Both the position numbers and the translations under genes were made by a program. 46,670 nucleotides of DNA, from assembly GCA_903873395.1 (NCBI GenBank), contig CAIQOJ010000091.1, forward strand, positions 1 to 46,670, given 5' to 3'. This document shows positions 36,935 through 43,901 of this stretch, piece by piece. The stretch is from an uncultured Acidimicrobiaceae bacterium. Its GTDB lineage: Bacteria > Actinomycetota > Acidimicrobiia > Acidimicrobiales > RAAP-2. A model generated the notes under the pieces. It ran no database searches, was not told the origin of the DNA, and saw nothing but the letters and a program-made list of their open reading frames with translations. Numbering within the stretch: position 1 is the stretch's first letter; each line of letters opens with the position of its first letter.

Positions 36935-36985
36935 TGCAGATGGATCGCTCGTCTGCAGATGGATCGCTCTTCTGCAGATGGACGG
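36935..36985. repeat. 19-bp tandem repeat, about 2.6 copies, in a convergent spacer
   Basis: tgcagatggatcgctcgtc begins at 36935, 36954 and 36973 (third copy incomplete and diverged), between the dehalogenase and GIY-YIG genes. Confidence 0.9.
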
Positions 36986-37002
36986 GGTAGTCGCCCTGTC
37001 GC

Positions 37003-38247
37003 CTACTGAGCGGTATTGACCCAGTGAGGGCCGCACCAGACATAGGTGACCGCGCTGGGCACGCCGTCACCTAGGTAGGCGGCCACACTCCGGCCTACGT
37101 ACCTGGCCTCGAGTTCACTGTCGGGCTGACCCACGAAGGACCAACGCTCCTGGGTCCGAGCGGTTCCCGTGTCGGCTCCGGGAGTCGGCTCCCAGCCATC
37201 GATGCGGTAGACGGCAGTCACCAGGTCGCCAGCCACGATGACCGCCCAGACGGGCGAGCGGGGCGAGGTGACGTCGACCCAACGTCGGCCGATCCGCCAT
37301 CCATGGCGCGCCGTGCCGTAGGGGGTGTCCGAGCCGCGCCCACCGGCTCGCAAGAGGACGACCTGGTGGCTCCGCTTGAACCGAGCCCGCTTGGCCAGTG
37401 CAGCTCCGACGTCATCGACAGGGCGCCGTTGCAGTTCGAGAGCAGGAACCTGTCCGAGGCCCAGGGCCTCGACTGCTGAGGCTTCGACCAGACGGGCTTC
37501 GTCGGCGCTCAGGCCAAACCGCAAGATGTCGATCCGCACCGGACGTCCGTCCGATTCGGCCAGCCGGATGCGGTCGAGCACCACGTAGCGACCTTTCGTG
37601 TCGCCGGTGGTGGCCCGGGCCGCCGCCACATGACGATGGCACCGATCCCCCTTGCCCCGGCCCACGAAGAAGACCCGGCCGGTCCGGGCATCGACCAAGA
37701 GGTAGACGTAGGTGCCCAACTTGGCAGCCACCCCGGGCGGGAACGGCACAGGCAGTGGTGCTTGCACTGGGGCTTCCGCATGTGCAGGAACGGGGATCGG
37801 AGAGACGCCTCGCTCCGTGGTGCCCGCGCTGGCGATACCGATACCACCCATGACCGCATGCGTGACATCGGCGTGAGTGGCGTCGGTTCGTGCGGCACCG
37901 GTGTCGGCCGATGCATCAGACCCCGAATCGGGTAGGGCGCGGCCGGCAGCGACCCGATCTGACCCCGACGTCGGACGAGGGCCGGGTGCCGGGAGTTCCG
38001 GTCCAGGCATGCGCATGGATCGTGACACCGACCCTCGAGCAGTGGCTTCTCTCACCACGGTGCGTCGACCGGGCCGACGGGCTGGAACGGACGGAGGAGC
38101 AGCCGGCTGCGGGTGACCTGCCTCGGGCGATTCGACCGCACCGTCCCCACCGAGGCCGAGCGTTGCCGAACTGGTCACGAGGACCGGCAGCGCAGGGCCG
38201 GGCTGCGCAGACAGCTCAGACCCCTCGACGTCGCCGGCTGGCTCCAC
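37003..38247 (-). CDS. GIY-YIG (LEM-3-like) domain protein with long disordered N-terminus
   Basis: 414 aa from the GTG chosen at 38247, the first in-frame start after the epimerase stop; later starts are possible. Residues 1-175 are Pro/Ala/Gly-rich and probably disordered. A GIY-YIG nuclease-like domain follows near 178: TYVYLLVDARTGRVFFVG, then RGKGDRCHRHV, then a LEM-3-type helix ending ADEARLVEASAVEALGLG, with the conserved glutamate. The C-terminal 130 residues (WRIGRRWVDVTSPRSPVWAV, YRIDGWEP) form a second conserved module that I do not recognise. DNA cleavage is possible from the family, but no partner system is nearby. Confidence 0.75.
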   Translation of the reverse strand: MEPAGDVEGSELSAQPGPALPVLVTSSATLGLGGDGAVESPEAGHPQPAAPPSVPARRPGRRTVVREATARGSVSRSMRMPGPELPAPGPRPTSGSDRVAAGRALPDSGSDASADTGAARTDATHADVTHAVMGGIGIASAGTTERGVSPIPVPAHAEAPVQAPLPVPFPPGVAAKLGTYVYLLVDARTGRVFFVGRGKGDRCHRHVAAARATTGDTKGRYVVLDRIRLAESDGRPVRIDILRFGLSADEARLVEASAVEALGLGQVPALELQRRPVDDVGAALAKRARFKRSHQVVLLRAGGRGSDTPYGTARHGWRIGRRWVDVTSPRSPVWAVIVAGDLVTAVYRIDGWEPTPGADTGTARTQERWSFVGQPDSELEARYVGRSVAAYLGDGVPSAVTYVWCGPHWVNTAQ

Positions 38248-38255
38248 TCCGATCG

Positions 38256-38666
38256 CTACTCCTGGACCAGCTCGATGAGGGTGCCGAAGGCACCCTTGGG
38301 ATGCACGAAGGCCACCGTGGTCCCACGCGATCCAGGACGTGGCGCCTGGTCGATCACCTGGCCACCTTGATCCTTGACCGACTGCAGTGCCACGGCGCAA
38401 TCAGTAACCCGATAGCCCACATGATGGATACCAGGTCCCTTCTTCTCCAAGAACTTGGCCACCGGCGAGTCATCGGACACCGGGGTCAGGAGCTGGATAT
38501 AGCTGTCAGCCACTTTCAGCAGCGCCTCTTCGACCCCATCGGAGTCGATCCTCTCGCGGTGAGCCACCGTGGCGCCGAACGTCTGCTCGTAGTAGGCGAC
38601 GGCGGCGTCGAGGTCAGGCACCGCAATGGCCACATGGTCAATCTCGGTCAGCAGCATGTCGGTCAC
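38256..38666 (-). CDS. mce: Methylmalonyl/ethylmalonyl-CoA epimerase
   Basis: 136-aa glyoxalase-fold enzyme that interconverts the 2R and 2S epimers of methylmalonyl-CoA; the same enzyme serves ethylmalonyl-CoA. The metal ligands and base are in the blocks LTEIDHVAIAVPDLDAAVAYY (His), SYIQLLTPV, GPGIHHVGYRV (His) and GAFGTLIELVQE (Glu). Start GTG at 38666 overlaps the ccr stop (GTGA). An ATG three codons in is an alternative. Coupled to ccr, it would hand ethylmalonyl-CoA to Ecm. Confidence 0.94.
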   Translation of the reverse strand: MTDMLLTEIDHVAIAVPDLDAAVAYYEQTFGATVAHRERIDSDGVEEALLKVADSYIQLLTPVSDDSPVAKFLEKKGPGIHHVGYRVTDCAVALQSVKDQGGQVIDQAPRPGSRGTTVAFVHPKGAFGTLIELVQE

Positions 38667-40003
38667 GCTCCGTGCCTCCTGAACATGGTGATGCGGTCCT
38701 CGCCCACCTTCTCGCGCAGCTCATGGTCGTCGATGCCCAAGCCTTCTTCGGGAGCGAGGCAGAGCACGCCGATCTTGCCCTCGTGAAGGTTGTGATGGAC
38801 CTGATAGGCCGCCTCCCCCACGTTTTCGAGCGTGTGCACGGCCGACAGTGGTGGCAGGATCTTGCCCTCGCAGACCAGCTGGTTGGCGTCCCAGGCCTCG
38901 CGGTAGTTGGCGAAGTGCGAGCCCTTGATGGTCTTGAGCTTCATCCACAGGTGGCGATTGTCGTACTCGATCATGTAGCCCGACGTGGCTGCACAGGTGA
39001 CGATGGTGCCCGCCCGCTTGGTCACGAAGACCGATGCACCCATGGTCTGACGTCCTGGATGCTCGAAGACGATGTCGACGTCGGAACCCACGAGGCCGCG
39101 GATGTCCTTGCCCAGACGGCGCCACTCGGACTCGTCCTGAGTGTGCTCGTCCTTCCAGAACCGGTAGTTGGCTGCCTTGCGGTCAATCACTGCCTCGACG
39201 CCGAGTTCGTGAAGAAGATCCACCTTCGACTGCGACGACACGACGCCCACAGGCGTGGCCCCGCCATTGAGGCAGTACTGGACGGCGTAGGCGCCCAGGC
39301 CACCCGATGCACCCCACACCAGCACGTTGTCGCCCTGGGTGATGGGGGCGCCATTCTTGGAGACCAGCATGCGATAGGACGTCGAGTTGCACAGGGCGTT
39401 GATGGCCGCCTCCTCCCACGAGAGGTGCGCAGGCTTGGGCATGAGCTGATTGGCCTTGACGATGGACAGGTCGGCCAGGCCGCCGAAGTTGGTCTCGAAG
39501 CCCCAGATGCGCTGGTTGTCGGCCAGCATGGAGTCATCGTGGGCCGTCGGGCTCTGATCATCGACGTAGTTGCAGTGGACGGTGACCTTGTCGCCCGGCT
39601 TCCACGATCGGACAGCCGAGCCCACCTGGAGCACGACGGCCGAGGCGTCAGAACCCACGATGTGCTGGTCGAGGGCGTGACGAGCCCCCCACACACCTTC
39701 CTTGCCCAGACGGTCCAGGAAGCCGAAGGTCGGCAACGGCTCGAAGATCGAGGTCCATACCGTGTTGAAGTTGATGGCACTGGCCATGACGGCGATATAC
39801 ACCTCGTCAGGGGCCAACTCGGGCGTGGCAACGTCGTCGACGTGCAGGGACTGCCGCGGGTCCTTGTCTTCGGAGGCCATGCCCTCGAACATGCCCATCT
39901 CGTCGCGACGGACGAAGGCAGCCCGGTAGGACTCGGGGATCGGAATACCGGCGAGATCCTCACCAGATGCGCCGGCCAGGATGGCAGAAAGGTGCTCTTG
40001 CAT
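38663..40003 (-). CDS. ccr: Crotonyl-CoA carboxylase/reductase
   Basis: NADPH-dependent reductive carboxylation of crotonyl-CoA to ethylmalonyl-CoA, a key step of the ethylmalonyl-CoA pathway. 446 aa, full length, MDR superfamily. The CO2-binding residues known from the Kitasatospora enzyme (N81, F170, E171, H365) have counterparts at N80 (SAINFNTVW), F169 and E170 (WGFETNFGG) and H363 (KGSHFANYR), which separates it from plain enoyl reductases. The nucleotide motif VWGASGGLGAYAVQ is at about 229. The ATG at 40003 has TATCCT 6 bases upstream and no Shine-Dalgarno. It is divergent from the thiolase. Confidence 0.96.
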   Translation of the reverse strand: MQEHLSAILAGASGEDLAGIPIPESYRAAFVRRDEMGMFEGMASEDKDPRQSLHVDDVATPELAPDEVYIAVMASAINFNTVWTSIFEPLPTFGFLDRLGKEGVWGARHALDQHIVGSDASAVVLQVGSAVRSWKPGDKVTVHCNYVDDQSPTAHDDSMLADNQRIWGFETNFGGLADLSIVKANQLMPKPAHLSWEEAAINALCNSTSYRMLVSKNGAPITQGDNVLVWGASGGLGAYAVQYCLNGGATPVGVVSSQSKVDLLHELGVEAVIDRKAANYRFWKDEHTQDESEWRRLGKDIRGLVGSDVDIVFEHPGRQTMGASVFVTKRAGTIVTCAATSGYMIEYDNRHLWMKLKTIKGSHFANYREAWDANQLVCEGKILPPLSAVHTLENVGEAAYQVHHNLHEGKIGVLCLAPEEGLGIDDHELREKVGEDRITMFRRHGA

Positions 40004-40009
40004 GCTGCG

Positions 40010-40015
40010 AGGATA
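40010..40015 (-). promoter_or_regulatory. Predicted -10 box, leaderless ccr mRNA
   Basis: TATCCT on the minus strand ends 6 bases before the ccr ATG. It is the closest to TATAAT of the leaderless set. Confidence 0.55.
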
Positions 40016-40036
40016 GCCCCTGAGCGATAGGTGGCT

Positions 40037-40052
40037 CCCGGCCATGGCCGGG
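40037..40052. promoter_or_regulatory. Perfect 16-bp palindrome at -41.5 of ccr (candidate activator site)
   Basis: cccggccatggccggg. Its centre (between 40044 and 40045) is 41.5 bases before the A of the ccr ATG, which is the predicted transcription start. That is the classic position for an activator touching RNA polymerase. It is next to CAAC-A-GTTG (40053-40061). Confidence 0.5.
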
Positions 40053-40101
40053 CAACAGTTGCAGCATCGCGCGTGAGGTGGTGACCAAGCGGAGGCCTGC
40101 G

Positions 40102-40107
40102 TAACAT
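40102..40107 (+). promoter_or_regulatory. Predicted -10 box for the thiolase
   Basis: TAACAT, giving a start near 40114 and a leader of about 63 bases that includes a real Shine-Dalgarno (GGAGG, 40167-40171 area). Confidence 0.4.
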
Positions 40108-40176
40108 AGGGCTCTGTTGTCGTGGCGACCCCACCTGGGCGCCGCCTAGTTCGGCCTACGGGCCGTGGAGGTTCCC

Positions 40177-41358
40177 ATGTCCGGATCTGTCATCGTTGCT
40201 GGTGCCCGCACGCCGATCGGCAAGCTGTCGGGCGCCCTGGCGTCCTTCTCCGCTGCTGAGCTCGGCGGATTTGCCATCGCCGGCGCTCTGGAGCGAGCCG
40301 GCGTCGCTCCCGAACTGGTCGATTACGTCTTCATGGGTCAGGTCATCCAGGCCGGAGCAGGCCAGATCACGGCCCGTCAGGCTTCGGTCAAGGCCGGCAT
40401 CCCCATGAGCGTGCCTGCCACCACGATCAACAAGGTCTGCCTCTCCGGCCTCAACGCCATCTACCTCGCCGACCTGATGATCAACGCCGGTGAGGCCGAC
40501 ATCGTGGTGGCTGGCGGCATGGAGTCGATGACCCAGGCGCCCTACCTCCTGCCCGGCGCCCGTGCCGGCTATCGCTTCGGCGACGGCACCCTCGTTGATG
40601 CCACGTCGTATGACGGCCTCTTCTGTGCCTTCGACAACTGCGCCATGGGCCTCGGCACCGAGCGCTACAACGGTGCCGACGGCGTCTCGCGAGAAGTGCA
40701 AGACGCCTTCAGCGCGCAGTCCCACCAGCGTGCCGCGGCGGCCATCGCTTCGGGCAAGTTCGCCGAGGAGATCGTCCCGGTGAGCGTGCCTCAGCGCAAG
40801 GGCGACCCCAAGATCGTCGACACCGACGAGGGCGTCCGAGGTGACACCACCGCCGAGTCGCTGGGTGGCCTGCGTCCGGCCTTCGACAAGCAAGGCACCA
40901 TCACGGCCGGCAACGCCAGCCAGATCAGCGACGGCGGCTGTGCCGTCATCGTCATGTCCAAGGCCAAGGCCGAGGAGCTCGGTGTGAACCCGATCGGCGA
41001 GCTGGTCAGCTACGGCCAGGTGGCCGGTCCTAGCCCGTCACTGCTGAGCCAGCCCAGCCATGCCACCTCGGTCGCCTTGGCCAAGGCCGGTCTCGCGGTG
41101 TCGGACATCGACCTGTTCGAGATCAACGAAGCCTTCGCCGCCGTCGGCCTGACCTCCGCAGCGGACCTCGGCATCAGCCAGGACATCGTCAACGTCAACG
41201 GTGGCGCCATCGCCTTGGGCCATCCCGTTGGCATGTCGGGCACCCGTGTGGCTCTGACCGCACTGCTCGAGCTCAAGCGCCGCGGTGGTGGCACCGCTGC
41301 CGTCAGCCTGTGCGGTGGTGGCGGTCAGGGCGACGCTGCAGTGCTGCGCACGCTCTGA
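40177..41358 (+). CDS. atoB: Acetyl-CoA acetyltransferase (thiolase)
   Basis: Condenses two acetyl-CoA to acetoacetyl-CoA (or the reverse). 393 aa, biosynthetic thiolase length. It starts MSGSVIVAGARTPIGKLSG with GGAGG 6 bases upstream. The acyl-carrying cysteine is in INKVCLSGLNAIYLADLM, the catalytic histidine in NVNGGAIALGHPVGMSG, and the second cysteine in VSLCGGGGQGDAA. Placed divergently from ccr, it supplies acetoacetyl-CoA for the ethylmalonyl-CoA route; thiolysis in lipid breakdown is the alternative. Confidence 0.95.
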   Translation: MSGSVIVAGARTPIGKLSGALASFSAAELGGFAIAGALERAGVAPELVDYVFMGQVIQAGAGQITARQASVKAGIPMSVPATTINKVCLSGLNAIYLADLMINAGEADIVVAGGMESMTQAPYLLPGARAGYRFGDGTLVDATSYDGLFCAFDNCAMGLGTERYNGADGVSREVQDAFSAQSHQRAAAAIASGKFAEEIVPVSVPQRKGDPKIVDTDEGVRGDTTAESLGGLRPAFDKQGTITAGNASQISDGGCAVIVMSKAKAEELGVNPIGELVSYGQVAGPSPSLLSQPSHATSVALAKAGLAVSDIDLFEINEAFAAVGLTSAADLGISQDIVNVNGGAIALGHPVGMSGTRVALTALLELKRRGGGTAAVSLCGGGGQGDAAVLRTL

Positions 41359-41372
41359 GCGGTCCGCCACCG

Positions 41373-42524
41373 TTGGCCGAGGCCGCTTCGGACGCTGGTG
41401 CACCAGGACCGTGGGTCCTGGTCATCGGCATGCACCGAAGCGGAACCTCGGCCCTCACGGGCCTGCTGGCCGGCCTGGGCTTCGCACTTCCTCCTCCGGG
41501 AGACCTCATCGAAGGACGGCCGGACAATCCGGTCCACTTCGAGAGCCAGGCTCTCATCGAGGTCAACGACGACCTCCTCCATGCCTTCCATGGGTCCTGG
41601 CAGGCGCCACCCGTGCTGGACGGCGCATGGGAAGACACCCCGACAGCCAGGGCGTTCGATCAACGCTCCCGTGAGGTGCTGGCGGCCACCTACAAGGCTC
41701 CCGGGGGGAAGGTCTGGAAAGACCCTCGCCTCTGCCTGCTTCTCCCCTATTGGTCTCGTCTGCTCGCCCCACCTTCCCCTGCCGTCCTCATTTGGCGCCA
41801 TCCGAGCGAGGTAGCCGACTCCTTGACTCGCCGCGACGGGTTCACCGCGTCTCGGGGCCTCGCCCTCTGGGACACCTACACCCGCTCGTGCCTGACGAAC
41901 CTCGCCGGGCGTCCGACCTTTGTCCTGCGCACCGACGATCTCCTCGATGATCCCCACAACGTGGCCCAATCGCTTGCTGACTGGCTCGAACGTCAAGGTG
42001 CCACCCCAGGCGGCGGGGTCGATCTGGACCGTGAGCGAGCCGTCGGTGCCATCAATGCCGACCTTCCGCACCGGGCCGGTGCCGAATCCAGGACGACGCC
42101 TCCCGGCCTCGAGGGCCTTGTCCACCTCCTGGCTGAGCTGGTCGGTCCCCACGATGCCCTTCCGGGTGTCGAACTCCCACCACCTGTGGCGTGGATGAAC
42201 GACCTTCTCGAGGAGCAACGAGGTGTTGTTGCGTTGAGTCGGGGTAACCAGATCCTGTCCGACAGCCACCACGCACTCATCGACGAGTACACCAACCTGA
42301 TCAGCCGCCACGATGCCGTGGAGTCCGAGATGAGCCTCCTTCGAGACGAGGTGGCCGCCCTTCGCCACGATGCCTCGGCGGCCGCCGAGCATGCAGACCG
42401 CGTCGAAGTTGAACTGGACCGAGTCCGTTCGTCACGGAGTTGGAAGCTCACTGCACCCCTGCGCATGGTGGGGGGCCGGAACCTCGACGAGCCCGCACGG
42501 GCACCTTCGCCTGAGTCGACCTGA
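41373..42524 (+). CDS. Sulfotransferase with C-terminal coiled coil
   Basis: About 383 aa. The start is uncertain: TTG at 41373 is the first plausible start after the thiolase stop, and ATG at 41430 would cut the domain. The 5'-phosphosulfate loop GMHRSGTSALTGLL and the 3'-phosphate block IWRHPSEVADSLTRRDG mark a PAPS-dependent sulfotransferase. Residues from about 285 are a coiled coil (ESEMSLLRDEVAALRHDAS) ending in SSRSWKLTAPLR, a motif common at the ends of actinobacterial cell-surface polysaccharide glycosyltransferases. This suggests sulfation of an envelope glycan. It lies 14 bases after the thiolase and converges with the phosphatase gene. Confidence 0.82.
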   Translation: MAEAASDAGAPGPWVLVIGMHRSGTSALTGLLAGLGFALPPPGDLIEGRPDNPVHFESQALIEVNDDLLHAFHGSWQAPPVLDGAWEDTPTARAFDQRSREVLAATYKAPGGKVWKDPRLCLLLPYWSRLLAPPSPAVLIWRHPSEVADSLTRRDGFTASRGLALWDTYTRSCLTNLAGRPTFVLRTDDLLDDPHNVAQSLADWLERQGATPGGGVDLDRERAVGAINADLPHRAGAESRTTPPGLEGLVHLLAELVGPHDALPGVELPPPVAWMNDLLEEQRGVVALSRGNQILSDSHHALIDEYTNLISRHDAVESEMSLLRDEVAALRHDASAAAEHADRVEVELDRVRSSRSWKLTAPLRMVGGRNLDEPARAPSPEST

Positions 42525-42537
42525 CGTCTGGCCGGGC

Positions 42538-43155
42538 TCAGTAGGGCGGGCGATACAACCCGACGAGGGTGCCGCACCCAGGAACGACCTCACCCCAGGT
42601 GTCAATCTCGAGGCGGAGCACGGCAAGCGCACAGGTCGGGAAGCCCTTCGTCTCGATAAGCCGGCGACCGGGGGCACCATCGACCTGGAGTTCGTAGACC
42701 AACTCGGCCATGGTCGGGTTATGGCCGACAAGGAGAGCAGAGTCCGCCTCCTGGTCGATCTCGCGCAGGTAGGTCAGCACCGTCGAGGTCTCGGCGTCGT
42801 ACAGCGATCGGTAGCTATCGAGAGGCACCGCACCTTGCCGGGGCGCAAGGATCAGCTCAGCGGTCTGTTGAGTACGCACCGCGGCCGAGCACAGAGCAAC
42901 CTCGGGACGCTCCAGGGGAAACCCTTGCCCCACAGATGATTGAGCATCGGCATCATCACTACCTATGTCCAGCGGTTCACCAGGCAGGGATGGGGGATCT
43001 TCGGCCAGACGCAAGCCGAGTGCGGCGGCATCCCCACGGCCCCGGTCAGCAAGAGGACGATCACGATCGGTCCCTCCCCGGGGAGCACGGTCCACAGCCT
43101 TGGCATGCCGCATGACCCACAGAAGTCGGGAGGTGACAGTTCCTGGGTCGGTCAT
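42538..43155 (-). CDS. SixA-like histidine phosphatase
   Basis: 205 aa. The start MTDPGTVTSRLLWVMRHAKA is placed at 43155, where GGAGGA directly precedes the ATG and the domain begins. RHG/RHA motif WVMRHAKAVD (phosphohistidine), then ALCSAAVRTQQTAELIL, and the second histidine in SALLVGHNPTMAELVYEL; the C-terminus is LRLEIDTWGEVVPG. In relatives SixA removes phosphate from histidine phosphotransfer proteins; small-metabolite phosphatase activity is also possible. An insert of about 25 residues (DIGSDDADAQSSVGQG) separates the first two motifs. Confidence 0.85.
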   Translation of the reverse strand: MTDPGTVTSRLLWVMRHAKAVDRAPRGGTDRDRPLADRGRGDAAALGLRLAEDPPSLPGEPLDIGSDDADAQSSVGQGFPLERPEVALCSAAVRTQQTAELILAPRQGAVPLDSYRSLYDAETSTVLTYLREIDQEADSALLVGHNPTMAELVYELQVDGAPGRRLIETKGFPTCALAVLRLEIDTWGEVVPGCGTLVGLYRPPY

Positions 43156-43295
43156 TCCTCCATCGTGACTGATCACTCGGTCACCATCCAGTTCACCTGG
43201 GAGACGTCCGGTTCCTTCCGTCACCGTCCTGTCCGGTGCGAGGCCGTGGACCACGACTCATCGGATGTCCTGGCGTCATCGGTCCGGTCTCAGGA

Positions 43296-43901
43296 TCAGT
43301 CCGCCACCTCGCGACGACCCTCGAGTGCCCGACCCAGGGTGAGCTCGTCGGCGTACTCGAGGTCGCCCCCGACCGGCAGGCCACTGGCGATGCGGGTGAC
43401 TGTGAGCCCCATGGGCTTGAGCATCCTGGCCAGCCACATGGCCGTGGCCTCACCTTCCAGATTCGGATTGGTACAGAGGATGACCTCGGTGATCCCCTCC
43501 GGATCGAGACGGGCCAGCAGCTCACGGATGCGCAACTGCTCAGGCCCGATTCCCTCGATGGGATTCAGCGCTCCCTGGAGTACGTGGTAGCGCCCGCGGA
43601 ACTCTCCCGTCTTCTCCACCGAGACGATGTCCCGGGGATCTTCGACGACGCACACCGAGGTGCCGTCGCGACGGTCGTCCCGACAGATGGCGCACAACTC
43701 GCCTTCGGCAACGTTGAAGCACCGGGGACAGAGCGTGATGCGTTCCTTGACGGCGATGATGGCCTCCGCCAGACGCATGGCATCCTCGGGAGCCACCTTG
43801 AGAAGGTGGAAGGTGATGCGCTGGGCCGACTTGGGTCCGATGCCGGGCAGCCGGCCCATCTCGTCGATGAGGGTCTGGAGCGGCCCTGAGAAGACGGCCA
43901 T
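43296..43901 (-). CDS. recR: Recombination protein RecR
   Basis: 201 aa, full length. HhH motif [17 protein letters not shown], a C4 zinc finger ([18 protein letters not shown]), a Toprim domain ([17 protein letters not shown], then [19 protein letters not shown]), and the C-terminal [20 protein letters not shown]. With RecO it loads RecA on gapped DNA. Its ATG follows the dnaX stop with no gap (TAAATG), a conserved pairing. Confidence 0.97.
   Translation of the reverse strand: MAVFSGPLQTLIDEMGRLPGIGPKSAQRITFHLLKVAPEDAMRLAEAIIAVKERITLCPRCFNVAEGELCAICRDDRRDGTSVCVVEDPRDIVSVEKTGEFRGRYHVLQGALNPIEGIGPEQLRIRELLARLDPEGITEVILCTNPNLEGEATAMWLARMLKPMGLTVTRIASGLPVGGDLEYADELTLGRALEGRREVAD

Noticed and set aside
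38672-40030. A 452-codon open frame on the plus strand opposite ccr
   Set aside because: Antisense shadow of ccr, whose catalytic residues and length are all intact.
41325-42392. A 355-codon open frame opposite the sulfotransferase
   Set aside because: Antisense shadow; the plus-strand frame has PAPS-binding motifs and the minus one has nothing recognisable.
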